From positions 186,001-250,000 of the forward strand of contig JARBJD010000055.1 of the NCBI GenBank assembly GCA_033064195.1: a stretch of 64,000 nucleotides of DNA, given 5' to 3'. The translations under genes were made by a program, and so were the position numbers. Below, piece after piece: positions 35,087 through 47,413 of this stretch. A model generated the notes under the pieces. That model searched no databases. It saw nothing but the letters and a program-made list of their open reading frames with translations, and had not been told where the DNA came from. The stretch's first letter is position 1. Each line of letters opens with the position of its first letter. This DNA is from Blattamonas nauphoetae. Lineage: Eukaryota > Preaxostyla > Oxymonadida.

Positions 35087-35944
35087 TTTAATGTTCACTT
35101 TTTCTCATTTTTGATTCACAGCATCTCTACATTTTCTTCATCTCCTTTTTCACAAAAATAATGTTTCAGAGGTCGTGGTTCAAGAGTCCCTGAGTCGGTC
35201 TGTCTTTCCCCAACATCGGACAAAAAGTCGGCCTGTCCGACCGACACCGACTCTTCCTTTTGGTTCTGACTGCTTTTCCACTGATTTAAAGAACAGTAAA
35301 ATAGTATTCTTTTTCTTCTCGGACCTTATTTATCGTTTTCCCTCATGATCTCGCTCAAGATAGATTGTCGTCCCATCACCGAATCGGATCAAGCTATGAT
35401 AACCACCAGTATCAACGATCCTTCCTTATTCTTCTCCTGAGTATCTTTTTATTAGATTTTTCTACATTATTTCTCTCTTCAGGACAGTTAAACCCCATCC
35501 ACGCGTAGGAACGCAAAAGTCTCCTCCATCGACTATCTCACACCTTACGTGCCTCTTCACCATGAGTCTGTTCTCACCTTCATTTGTTCTCCGCCTTCCT
35601 TTGCGATTCTTTTCATCTCTGAACAACAATTACCTCAGTTCTCGATTCATGACTTTTCCTCTTTTCTGATTTGTGCTTTGTTGCAGCCCACGAAGATACT
35701 ATCACGAAATGATTCAGGTATTTCTCAGTTTCGAAAATGTGTCTGGTATTTTGCTGTTTGGGTACAATTTCGACATACCGAAGTTTGTGATCTATCCGCA
35801 TATGATACAACACGTGATACTGCTCCCGTTTTGATTCGTGACGCCCACTCACCTTCCTAACTCATCAAAACTGATTGAGAAGTATCGAGAGAAGGACGAC
35901 TTAACAATGTCCGGCTGCCACAATCAGACCGACGGAATGTGAAT

Positions 35945-36237
35945 GGACTGTGGCTTTGCACCCGCCAGAAGAAGAAAATGCGATGTTTGAGCATATTTGG
36001 GGCGACACACTCTTCCCCTTTCCGATCAAGGGCAGGCTGATCTTCTCAACCGAACAACGCAAAAAGCTGAAGTTGAAAAACGGCGAAGGCGACGACGTGC
36101 ATCTCCTGTGGCACTCGAACCGTGTGTACTATCGCTGTATGTGCGGGGAGAGCTTCTACATGGAGAACGGGCACGGAACCATTCAGCCATCGTTCATGAC
36201 GTCCTTCCTCCGAAATCGGACAAATCTCGCGTTTTAA
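35945..36237 (+). CDS. unassigned ORF inside hAT-like element 2
   Basis: An open stretch of ~95 codons (MFEHIWGDTLFPFPIKGRLI, later YYRCMCGESFYMENGHG) has the composition of a real, compact domain with two close cysteines, and stops abruptly. It is not recognised. It is probably another captured gene fragment; the coding strand is opposite to the PUF-like fragment. Confidence 0.35.
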
Positions 36238-36618
36238 GCGTTTTTGGATGCGACTATCAACTGGAGAGATCCAGGCGAGTGAGTAGTATTTCACAAATCC
36301 GATTGCCAGGCGGTTCCCCAGTTTCCACTCGTCCCAGCCGTGTCTTCGTCAAGTACGGGGAATACGTGCTGATTTAGACGGGAGTGACAGACGAGGCACT
36401 CCTCCCGCTCTACTTCCTTCCCTCCGCCCTCGCTCCTTCTCATCCCCCTTCCTCTTCTCCATCTTCCTCTCTCGCCTTATCTTCTCTTTGTGCACCTCCT
36501 CAATCATTTTCTTCACGTGTCGCCAATGCAGTGTCGACACCAACTCCCTCCACACCTTCTCAATCACCATCCCAAGCAAGTGCTCGCGCGAGTCCTTCTC
36601 CATCAGCTGGAGTCACTG

Positions 36619-37090
36619 TCATTGAGTCAAGGCGAGAGGGTGGGTGGAGGCGTACGTGTTCATTCGGAAGCTGCGGAATCCCAAGCTCTCGTCGAACAGC
36701 CCAAAAATGTCCAGCACGACAAACTCAAAGCCTTTGTTGCTCACAACCTCCTCCACTCGCTCTATCACATTGCTCCCAAGCTTCGACCGGCTCAGAATAT
36801 ACATATGGTCGGTCAGGTGCGTGCACACTGCATTCGACATCAGCATCGTCAGAAGTCGCACTTTCTGCTGTTCCGTGCAATATCCAAGCAGCATCTGTCT
36901 CACGCGGCTTGATTGTCCGAAATCGTTGTCAGATGATGTCGTGTGACAGAGAGAGGCGCGATCACTTCAAAGATCACAGACGAGCAGAGATGGATGGGTG
37001 ACGGGCGTCGGAATATACTTGTCAAGATCTCACCAGATCCAGGAAGGGGTTCTTGTCTGGAACGTTGACCAGTGACACACATACGACTTC
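36619..37090 (-). pseudogene. probable PUF (Pumilio) repeat fragment
   Basis: A minus-strand frame reads QMLLGYCTEQQKVRLLTML followed by YILSRSKLGSNVIERVEEVV. The second run matches the core of a PUF repeat (LS-x2-K-x-GSNV-x-E-K/R) and the first resembles the preceding helix, with spacing near one repeat length. Only one to two repeats are convincing. Stops and frame changes surround it, so it is a fragment. PUF proteins bind RNA 3' ends. Confidence 0.45.
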
Positions 37091-37980
37091 AATCGAGTGG
37101 CTCTTCTGTCGTTGCTGAAGAGTCAGATTCTGGCAGGCGTGCTTGATGGACTGTCGACAACGGAGTATTGTCTGCGTCGTGAGTGGGACAGGGAGACTTG
37201 AGACAGTAAATCAGAGTCTTGACAGAACGGCAAGAAGAAGAAGAGATGAGATAGCTGCCCTGCCACTGGTTGCTTCCGTCGCTTTGAAGGCAGCGAGGAT
37301 CGAATCGAAAGTACCCATCTGTCCGACCTGCACTCGTTCGAATCAGTTCATGCACAACCAGTACAACTCATCCACTCCACCCTCCTCGCAACGCACATCC
37401 TCACCTCACAATTCACCGCAAACTCCTTCACCTTCCTCAGCCCATCTCTCTCCCTCTCAATCCACACCCTCATCCGCGATATCTTCGGAAGCATACGTTG
37501 AGTCGGTCCACGTTCTTCCTGTTGTTCTTCGCGATGCTGGCCAGTTCGAGTTTGATCATCTTTACAGCTCTCGCGGAACTGAACACTGCAAGTTGGTCTT
37601 CGTTTTGCTGATGGAGAGACAGACGATCGTAAACAGTTGAAGAGGCCAAAAGAGAAGAAGAGAGTGAGACAGTGTTGACACTTCCACATTTCACTCTACG
37701 CTCTTTCATTCATGTTTGTTCTGTTTCAGTCAAGAATCTTTCGACAAAGTGATCATCCCATTTTCACAACATAGTCATCCGAAACACAGTCAATTGAAGA
37801 AAAGAGAGGTCTTTCACACTACTACCAAGAAAATATTTGAAATATGGTCATGAAAGAGTGAAATGAACGATCTCAGTGGATCAATGCATTTTTATTCCCG
37901 AAAAGGGCACGATCACAAAAAAAAGCAGTCGGTCGGTCGACGAGCAGTCGGACCGACCGCTGCCCATGCCTAGATGCCAA

Positions 37981-38280
37981 GGCAGAAAGTTGGGATGTGA
38001 AAGAGGTAATCTTGTTGTGGCCGAGTCTATCCAAGTCAATGAATGATTTTGAGATCGGTGGTCCGATCGATCTGGATTGGCCCTGATCGGACATCTGGTG
38101 CAAATAAAGAGAAGACAAAAGATAGAAAATGAGTGATTCATACAAGATGTTTTGAGTGATGGTCGAGTGACGTCATCAATTTGCATCGTCAGTGAGAGGA
38201 ACTGAGAATTCTGGAGAGTTTGCGTGTGATTCTCAATTTCACGTCTCGCTGCTTCAAACGAATGAACTCCACGGTTCAAT
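37981..38280 (-). pseudogene. ancestral coding remnant around the hAT insertion sites
   Basis: Minus-strand frames AARREIENHTQTLQNSQFL and, after a possible 60-bp intron (GTATGA to CAG), MSDQGQSRSIGPPISKSF run up to the target duplication of element 2. After both hAT elements, a protein-like frame (ITRVIDLDITSSIVM) resumes near 29.74 kb. The family was not recognised. It lies inside the mariner-like ends and could be element-encoded or a host gene. Confidence 0.35.
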
Positions 38281-38789
38281 ACATTCTCGATTCGTACCAG
38301 TGGCTACATGAGAGATGACTGTTAAAACGCGGAAAAATGATGATCGAAAAAAAAGAGGGCAGACTGGATGATTTATGAACATCATTGCGTCACAGAAATA
38401 GGTACAATGAAAGATTACCATGAATAGAGCATGAATTCATTGTATGGATGTCGAAGTAGTTGATATCAATGAACTTTGGATTGACGAATCTTCAGTGAAG
38501 AAGAACAACTGGAAAGATTCAGAGAAGAGAAACAACAACGAGTGTGTCACAAAGAAAAGACATACCACAAACAAAGAATCACTCGTGATACCAGCTTCAG
38601 ATTGTTAGAAATGGTTGTTGCAGTGAATATGAGGATGATGGTAAGAGTTTGGTAATGATTCTCATGAATCCTTTGTACACCCAAAAGATGACAAGGGAGC
38701 CGCTGACATCATGCCACAAAATGTTTTGTTCCGGAATCGTGTCGATCTCTCGCAATTGACAAAAACCAAGACTTATGGGACACCCTGTA

Positions 38790-40889
38790 GGACTTTTACA
38801 TGCTTATTGTTTGACGACCCCTGTCATTCATCGTCGGGTATTCCCACTGAGAGATTGTGTAATGAATTGCGATGAATGATGAAGAGGTGTGTTCTGAGAT
38901 TGTTTCTGTGAAGCGGTTTTCACAAGAGTCTGATTGCTGTGCACATTTTAGAGTCATCATCAGATCATTTGAGCTGACGGACCAATTTTTGGCATGTCAC
39001 ACCCTGGGTCTGATCAACATGTTTTCGGCATATTCTGTACCTAAGAAAGCGATGGAATGGAGAGCGAGACAGATCATAAAAAGAACAAAAGAGCTGGGTC
39101 CAGAGCACTATGAAGCACTCCTCCAATTCACAGTCGAAGATTCTACTTCTCACAGCCCTCCTTCACATATTTTCGTACAATGACTTCAGGAAGTATAAAT
39201 TTGGAATCGATCGCAACACACTTATAGTAGTGTCAATAATCCAAGAAAATGAATAATTCACGATCATCAAGGTGGACAATACTACCGTCCGTGCGATGAT
39301 TTTCCTGAAGTGGTTAAGCTATTTGACACTTTTGGACTTGAGAGAGAACTGAAGAAAGTGTGGGATGACAGTTCGGATCAACATTTCAAAGTCAAATAAG
39401 CTGATAATGTTGGAAAAAGAGAGAAAAATGATTTCTACATTCGTTTTTAGATGTCATTCATTGCCGAGACATCTCAGTTTAAAGAACAGGTAAAAAGTGG
39501 GACAGATAATGGGCAAGATCAACTTTGTATCAATCTGAATTATCACAATTAACTAGAATGATTTGATTGATTCCAACAATTGGTCGACTATATACCGTCC
39601 ACTTTCTTTCTCCCGCTAATTTCCCGCTAATTATCGTGCTGTCGGAATTTCGAAACACCAGCCCATTTCTCTCCTAATCTTCAAAGGATAGCATTTATCG
39701 CCTCGACATTACTTCTGATCGAGTCAACAACCCACTCTTCCATGTTTCTAAACCTAAACTGCACCGTCAAGTTTTGACGATCGCTAACTTCAAATCAACA
39801 ATCGAGAATATTCCACAGCTATCTCATCACATTTCACAGAAGAATCTACCACCTTGTCCATGTTGAGATGTGGTGGGATTCAGAAAAGATACTAAAGTTA
39901 CTTCAGCCAGACAGCAGGAGCCAAGTCTAAACCGATCCTCAATCTCATCCCTGACTCGACTGCCCTCCCTTGCCTTACGTCTTTACAGATATCTCGAATG
40001 AAGCAAAAATTCCCACGATCGGAATCGGATAACTAAAGGATAGAAACAGCTGTGCCAGTGGAACCGAAAAACAAAGCACTGTCCGTCTCTTTCGGACTAA
40101 TTGGACATCAACAGTAACGACAATATGGAGCTCAGAATGTGCCGTCGAATGTACACGGCCTGTTGAACGAGTACCTCGCAGTCAACCTCAACTGTCTCGC
40201 TCACCATCCGTGCCATCTCACCCTCCGCTTCGACTGTTGTCTTCATCTGCTCTGGTCGAGAAACGTGTCACTCGATCCACGCGTGTTCAGTACTAGTCCT
40301 CGAGGATGTCCTGTCGGTTTGATCGAGTTCGGATTTCGCCCTCCCACGGGGCACCACAACGACGTGTCTGCAAACTTTGCACTCACTCATGCCCACTCCT
40401 TCTGGGACGAGCCTACCGACTCCGCAAAACATAAAGTTTGCTCCTCCGAATTGACCTTTCTCGCGAAGGTACTGAGCGGGCAGATAGTGCATCTGAGACT
40501 GACTGTGTCGCTTGCATCCACTTAACTTCCGAGCGAGGAGGAGAATGAGCTGTCGAGTTCGAGGACAGGCCGTCAGAAGATCACTCCGTTGCCGTCGGTG
40601 AGTGCAGTCATGCTCACTCCCAGGTGTGTCGTTTAGAGCGATGCGACTCACTCACACGGTCCGATCCAATTTCACTACCAATCATCAAGAACAATGAGTG
40701 AAAAAGAAGGCGCAGATTTCGACTGTGAACAGTCTCTAGAAGGCGATTGACATAGGCAGGTGGATCATCGACGTGTGACAGGTTCTGCCGATTTCACCAC
40801 ACATCGATGCATCGAGCAAGTGATGTGAGGATCCGATCGGGAGAAGGTCTCACAACAAAAGCAGACAGCCTCACACCGCACTCACCCTC
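38790..40889. other. 2.1 kb with no supported gene
   Basis: It contains two modest plus-strand frames (38872-39183, 103 aa; 40139-40525, 128 aa) without recognised motifs, separated by AT-rich DNA with dense stops. Nothing here is strong enough to call. Confidence 0.4.
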
Positions 40890-41392
40890 GAAAGACCTCA
40901 CCTCTTTTCTAAGTTATGTTTTTGGTTTAATTTTCACGAGGATTCTCATTTCATGAAAAATTGATTATAGATTGATCAAAATTTCTAAATGTGAGATTGA
41001 TAGTGGAAAAAAATGTGGTGCTGTTTTTCGCTTCTATTGTCTCAATAAGCTCAATCAAGGAGAAATTTCCTCTTTTTATTCATTAAATGGATTCGAGAAG
41101 ATCATTTAACATCTAAAATCAAATTGAAAGTCACATTGGATCACTCTATGGAAAAACTGAAAATTGATCCAACCCACCAACTTTTTAGTCATCTTGATCA
41201 AATGACAATTTCAGTGATTTTTGCGAAAAAAAGAGAAATTCAACTGTTTCCAGTGAAGTGGAAAGAAATTTAAGGTGCGAAATGGTGTCGGAGAGTCGTG
41301 TTGTGGTCGATGATCTCACTTTTTTGGATTGTCAGTTGCCTATTTCGGACATCGAGAGACCTCACCTCCAAAATGGGGAGGTGAGGTCTTTC
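40890..41392. mobile_element. 503-bp AT-rich MITE-like element
   Basis: GAAAGACCTCACCTC at 40890-40904 and its exact reverse complement at 41378-41392 bound an AT-rich stretch that contrasts with GC-richer flanks. A second CCTCACCTC copy just inside the right end forms a small hairpin with it. No clear target duplication was seen. Confidence 0.5.
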
Positions 41393-41884
41393 GACCTCAC
41401 GTTTACACTAAATCTGTCTGACAACTATAAACCCTGCCTATCACCCAACCTTCCCTCGACTCCTTCCAAACGCCTTCAGACGTCCCCATCTCGCCCGCTC
41501 GGCTCTCCTCGACGACGACACCACCGTCTTCCCCGTACATTCGCCTGCTGAATCGACGTCGCGACAGGCATCCACGCCTTCCCTTTCGCAGCTGAATGTG
41601 CGGATTGCGGAGATGACGGAGTGGAGGGGAGATCCGATCCAAACAACGAGATCTCGAAGTGCCTGTAGTTCGATGAAAGTTTCGAGGAAGTCGATGTCAC
41701 AATCGGATCAGAGGGTACAATCAACGTCGCTAGTGTTCACCACAAACGAAAACGAATCAGCCAACAAAGTAATCGACACAAATTGATATGTCTCACCAAA
41801 CTCAACTTGCGTCGATGATTCAGATTTACCAGCTGCGAACTTCACGGAACAACCCGTCGATGTTATCGAGAAGAGACTCGACGA

Positions 41885-42612
41885 CTATTCAAGACCAGTG
41901 CCAGCGTTCTTGAACTTCATCCTCATCGCTTTGAAATCCAGTTCCACTCCGGTCGTCTCGACAATCACTTCAATCTTCATCCCATTCAATCCAGCTGACT
42001 CGTTTGTGATTCGAGCTGGCTGAACTGCAACAGTGAACAACAACGGAATAAACTGTCCCAATCCATCGTCGTTCGTGATCGATTCAATTGTGTATTTCTG
42101 TCCAAATGTCAGAGCAACTGCCAAATCTGTGTCATCATCAAACACTGTCTCGCCCACTCTCCGTCCACAATGATTCACGTCTCCTGCTCAAAGACAGGCT
42201 CCAATTTGGGATCGTGCGGATTGCACTCATCTACCTTCTGCTCACTCGATGTTCGTCTTCATCTGCAGGGAAGACTACTGTTTTTCTGACACAACACTCA
42301 ACTCTTGGCCTTTCTGTGTTCTCGACAGTCTTCTGTGCATCACTTGATTGATCAACAGCGAGAGTAACATTCTCGTTGAGTCGTACTGAAATGAGAAACG
42401 ACTCTCTTCGATCGGATCAAAGCCGATACGAATGGATACTCTGGTGCTGTCATCCTCTCTGCCTCTCTCACCAAAGTCTCCATCCTGCTCATGGATAATG
42501 TGACGATCGTCTCACCCGAACTCTTCGACACGTCAAACGGATTGTACACGAACATCAAGGTCATTCCGCATCCTGACTCCTCGTCGTCCCGTTTGCATTT
42601 CATCACCATCAT
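41885..42612 (-). pseudogene. surface-protein fragment, minus strand
   Basis: Frames at 42178-41885 (LTFGQKYTIESITNDDG, later TTGVELDFKAMRMKF) and 42612-42352 (GMTLMFVYNPFDVSK) have the repeating beta-strand style of large oxymonad surface proteins. They are short and separated by stops. The assignment rests on remembered style only. Confidence 0.35.
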
Positions 42613-42732
42613 CGATGAAGACTCGAGGACTCAGATCCAGTGTCCCTCTATCGCCATACTCGCCATGATCACAATCAAAGGGCTCTTCAGTTCAGGCCAA
42701 TCTGCAGGCATCTGAGTAGTCCCATCAAAATA

Positions 42733-43205
42733 GGTAAAACTGGGATCAATTGATGTCAGTGCCTAAATTTGGACTGAGATCAAATTTCAACTCTTTTCCT
42801 TTGAGATTTTCTCATTATCACTTCATTAATCATGTTCAATTCACTTCTTGTTTTCACATAATGCTCTTCAATATTTCAGACAGCTCTTATTTCCCAAAAA
42901 CACGCACGATTACAATCACCAACACTTCTTTTTTCGATGTATTCCCTTCATTGACTTTAGTCAGTGAGAAAAAACCATCAAAGAAGACATAATAACGCAT
43001 TATCGACTTGTTTTTATAATTATTGTTGTAGAACAAACTGAAACAGCAGCACCCAAAGTTTGCATTTTCATGATCTATGAAGTGACCATTTTCCTTTTTA
43101 CTTTTTTTTCCATTCAAATATCATATATAAGAAGACTTTTTTGAAATGAAAGAAACGAAATGGTATTGTAGGTATTTAGTGGGATCAGATCCGACTGGGA
43201 TCACT
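42733..43205. repeat. GGGATCAA-bordered repeat, short copy
   Basis: The left edge (AGGTAAAACTGGGATCAATT near 42738) and right edge (CTGGGATCACTGGGATCAAA near 43187) both match, in inverted orientation, the borders of a longer copy at 58.9-60.6 kb. The interior is AT-rich with no gene. It may be a MITE-like derivative of the longer copy. Confidence 0.6.
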
Positions 43206-43959
43206 GGGATCAAATCAGAAGCCTGCCAATCTGTCATTCACACTCCTCTTGTTCGCCCTGGTGAGACAGCGGGACTGGATAGGAACGACAGCTTGTCTAA
43301 AGTCAAACACAATTGATGACGTCGAATGGAAGCACACCATCGGATGAGATCATCTCGCTTGCGCATGGATACGTGCTCGTCGTACATGGGATAAAGTTCT
43401 GACAAGGCTCAAAAGAGACAGAGAGAGCGAAGTGGAAGATGAAGAAGAACATAGAGCATGCAGCTGACTGCATCATACAGGTACACGGAGAGGTACCTTT
43501 CTCCGAGTCGCCTCTCATACGCGACAGAATGCATTGTGAGCAGAATACGAAGGAAACTCTGTCAAAACACGACAAGTCAACATCCAAACACACGAAGGCA
43601 TCGAACAAGATTCTCATCACCGACTACTTCACCGAAGTGTACTCGAAGGACTTTGAGGACGTTCAGCTTCTTTAACCCATCGGAAGAATTTGAAAAAGAA
43701 GACACTGACAATCAATAGTGGATCCTTTTGAGCGGTGTTAGACTCAGACTCTCGCTCGCCATTTCTCGTATGAGAAGAGAAGAACATACAGATACTCGTC
43801 GCTTTCCTCCACAACGAAATGAAAAACCGTGTCCGTCTCTGCACCTCAATCAACATGCCAACTTTTGCTGCAATGGAGGAGGACGTATGATTTGCATTCT
43901 TATCAACGAACATTCAGTGAGAACACTGCCGCTGTGGGATAAGATATCGCAGAACGACT

Positions 43960-46900
43960 GATATTACGACTGACAATACACGGTTCGTCGACATCTCGCG
44001 AGGAGGAGCATTCAGCGGAGTGCTGTCCTCTCTGTGTCAGCCACAGGCAAGCTCACGCTCATCAGCATCACCTTCTCCACCACACTGCTATCGATCCAAC
44101 TGACAACCACCGCAACAGCTGAGTTCAACGATGTATTGATGACTTCCTCATGCGCAGCGACTTCTCCACAACTCTAATTCGGGATCCGCATTCTCGTCTT
44201 TCATCCCTTATGAGATCACACATGGCCCAACCTTCGAAGCACACGTGGAGCAGACTCTGAGCGGAAACGGCATCTTCTCATTACATCTCACGAAGGATCT
44301 CGTTCACCAGCCTGACGTTTCTCTCGTCTGTCTCCGATCCTGTTCTTCTCCTCCTTCGATCCGACGAGATCCTCTATCAGACGCCAGATATAGTTGTAAA
44401 ATAACCCGTGAAAGTAAAATAACCCGGCCCATTTTCGGAGGTGTTGAACCCATATCTCCAAATTACTCCGAACCCAAAATTTTTTGGGTCCCACTTTTTT
44501 TGTGTCCATCATCATCACGACTCCGGGAATTGTTTGAGGTGGAAATCGAACCTCCAAAATAGGATCCCTGGCTGGGGTCTCCTATTTAGGAATCTGTTTT
44601 GGCCCCTTTTTTGGCTCCAAAATAGGAGGTCCTTAACATTTAAGCTTAGAGGATCCAAACTTCCTGACCATATTCCTCCGCGCCTGTTTATGATTTTTCT
44701 TTCTCGTTTGATTTCTGGTGGTTTGGGATGGTTTTCTCTTGAAATAACAATTTTTTGAAAAATGAAAAATCCTGGGGGGACCTGGGTGGAAATGCATGGT
44801 CAAATACTGATTTGCCAGTATATTAAGCTTAGGATTGTGAAAATTTGTTTTGATCATATCTCCACAACCAGACATAGTTCGGACATAAAGTTTTCACCAA
44901 TATGGATCTTTTGTTGAGAATTATTTTTTTCGGAAAATTTTGAAAATTTTCGAAGACTTCCTAAAACGGCGTTTTTTCACTTTTTTCATACATTTCATCA
45001 ATGATCATCCAACAGTTTTCTCAATGTCCGGTTGTTTCTGGGATTTATTCCATGGATTCAATTCTTATTGTGTTAACATCGTTTTGAACGAATTTGAAGA
45101 ATATTTGATAATCGGACGAACTGCTTGCGAAGAAAAATCAAAAAGGCGAAAAAGCAACCCAAAATTATCTCAACTACCGCAAGGGGATTTTTTTCAAAAT
45201 TTTCCGAAAAAAATAATTCTCAACAAAAGATCCATATTGGTGAAAACTTTATGTCCGAACTATGTCTGGTTGTGGAGATATGATCAAAACAAATTTTCAC
45301 AATCCTAAGCTTAATATACTGGCAAATCAGTATTTGACCATGCATTTCCACCCAGGTCCCCCAGGATTTTTCATTTTCAAAAATTGTTATTTCAAGAGAA
45401 AACCATCCCAAACCACCAGAAATCAAACGAGAAAGAAAAATCATAAACAGGCGCGGAGGAATATGGTCAGGAAGTTTGGATCCTCTAAGCTTAAATGTTA
45501 AGGACCTCCTATTTTGGAGCCAAAAAAGGGGCCAAAACAGATTCCTAAATAGGAGACCCCAGCCAGGGATCCTATTTTGGAGGTTCGATTTCCACCTCAA
45601 ACAATTCCCGGAGTCGTGATGATGATGGACACAAAAAAAGTGGGACCCAAAAAATTATGGGTTCGGAGTAATTTGGAGATATGGGTTCAACACCTCCGAA
45701 AATGGGCCGGGTTATTTTACTTTCACGGGTTATTTTAGTACTATAACCTCACTCGCCTTGTAGTCAGTAATGTCCAACCAACGCCAATAGAAGGCCTCAC
45801 ATCGGAGTCGTCTATCTCTTCTTTCGGTGCCTTGTTCATCGATTCCTCAAAAGTCTCGTTGACGAACTGCTCGTTCACTGACAACACAGCCAGACACTTT
45901 TCGTTCCCTTCAGTGAATCGTATTATCCATTGCTCGTCGACCACTCTGACAGCGACGGAGAGAGACTGGACAGCACCCGAATCACTGTGGATGAAAAAAC
46001 GACGAAAGTGATGTGGTTGGTGACTGAGACAGGAACAACTATGGATGACTCCGAACTGCGCTCGACGATAAGTCCCCAAGCTCCTGCAAGCCAGTAAACA
46101 TGCGTAATCCGACCCAGTGAGGTGATGGAAGACTCGCTCATCCACGTTCCGGTCGCTACTGGTCGCACGAGGCTGTGAAACTTATGATCCCGAAATCCAA
46201 CTCAACTGCCCGTCCCATCTATCGATGAGAGCGATCCAATGGAATCTCTTCGGATGATGAAGATCCGTCTGACATGGATGTCACAGTTGGGGAAGAATGG
46301 GGGAGTGATGTAAACGAATGGAAAAGTTCTCGGAGAATGATGATCGATTCAGCATTGGAAAGGACACTATCAACGGGCAAGCATCGGAACCTGAGACGAA
46401 TGAAGAGGAGAACACACCCCAGCCTCCTTCCATCGCAGAGTAGTCTGAGTCGTCCTTATCTCGAAGCCAAAGGAGCAAACACACCGAACTGTCCTCTCCT
46501 CCAACTTCCCTGCTCGACACACGAAGAAGGTCTGGAACATCCCACAACTACCAACATGATCGTCACTGACTCCTCTCAGACATCAAAGTTACAGCAAGCT
46601 TGTCGTCTCAAGAAGTAATTGGAAGGATTTTGTAAGAGCTGATGATCACTGAGTCATACAACAACGTGTTAAGCGGAACAACTCGTCATCGTTGTGGATG
46701 GGTTCGTTGGCCAGGGTGTGATCGCATCAAGCACTGACGTTGTCTCTCAATGTCTGGAGGGAAATCAATGCCACTTCATTTTCCGCATCGTCCATCAACC
46801 TTGAAACAATTAGTGTCACAGAATGTTTGAAGCTCTTTTCATCTCATTCTTTTTCCTCGCTCACTACAGACTTCCTCTTGTACGACGACTCTCTCCATAT

Positions 46901-47413
46901 TCCCAATTCGGTATCCGCATTCTCGTCTTTCATCCCTTATGAGATCACACATTGTCCAACCTTCGAAGCACACGTGGAGCGGACTCCGATCAGAAGATCA
47001 AGGACAAATGATGCGAGCAGCGGCAGTGATGGCATTTATGTCAACCGGAACTCCGCCACTCTCACACAAGTCTTGTTTGACCACTGCACAGCCACTAGCG
47101 TGAATGAATGCAGTGGATAGGGCATCGCGATCAGTGCACATGGAAGGACGAGAATGCATGAATGGTCTATCTCGACATCACAGATGGCGATGCGACGCTC
47201 ACGAACTCTCCAATCAAGGATTGTGTAGGAAAGAATCAAAATGGTCATCATCAAAAAGAATACTTGTTCGACACATACCTAGCGGATGGTGGGGTTGGAG
47301 GAGCAGTATGGGCGAATGTGAGTGACGACACAATCTGGTATGCAGGTTACTCGATCACATTTGTGATCTTCAGCCTTTATCTCCTCTTTTCTCCCCTCCT
47401 CCCTCTAGGCTAG
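43960..47413 (+). pseudogene. right-handed beta-helix surface-protein debris
   Basis: Plus-strand pieces carry beta-helix-like coils: RGGAFSG near 44.0 kb, SAFSSFIPYEITHGPTFEAH (44.18-44.25 kb), SLTNCSFTDNTARHF (45.84-45.9 kb), LTQVLFDHCTATSV (47.0-47.1 kb) and LDITDGDATLTNSPIKDC followed by GGVGGAVWANVSDD (47.17-47.33 kb). Stops and frame changes separate them. A ~85-bp segment is present twice (about 44175-44262 and 46911-46995), evidence of internal duplication. Such proteins form large surface families in oxymonads; this one is not functional and is split by a foldback element. Confidence 0.5.
44399..45735. mobile_element. foldback element, 1.3 kb, arms ~550 bp
   Basis: 44399-44948 and 45188-45735 are nearly identical inverted arms (outer end AAATAACCCGTGAAAGTAAA) around a ~240-bp AT-rich centre. 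TA occurs at both outer boundaries (44397-44398, 45736-45737), consistent with a Tc1/mariner-type TA duplication. ORFs in the arms are the same sequence read twice and are not considered genes. Confidence 0.9.

Larger units (their letters stand above)
34939..37972 (+). mobile_element. hAT-like element 2 (3.0 kb) with 8-bp target duplication, inverted relative to element 1
   Basis: TAGGCATGGGCAG-type ends at 34939 and 37972 with a perfect 8-bp duplication GATGCCAA (34931-34938 and 37973-37980). Its left ~75 bp match the right end of element 1 and its right ~55 bp match the left end of element 1, so the two are the same family in opposite orientation, only 39 bp apart. A tRNA-like module follows the left end. 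The interior differs from element 1 and holds a probable PUF-repeat fragment and an unassigned ORF. No transposase was seen. Confidence 0.88.
29300..38789. mobile_element. mariner-like terminal repeats flanking a transposon nest
   Basis: TACAGGGTGTTTCAAAAGTC at 29300 and TACAGGGTGTCCCATAAGTC on the minus strand ending at 38789 match at all but three positions, extend into shared CTTGG, and begin with TA at both outer ends. Subtracting the two hAT elements and their target duplications leaves about 1.3 kb, the usual size of a mariner element. The residual sequence (38789-37981, 34930-34908, 29746-29300) has minus-strand protein-like frames, but no DDE motif was recognised. Confidence 0.5.

Noticed and set aside
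44633-45501. Paired ~80-aa ORFs starting MSGCGDMIK
   Set aside because: They are the two arms of the foldback element reading the same sequence; no coding evidence.
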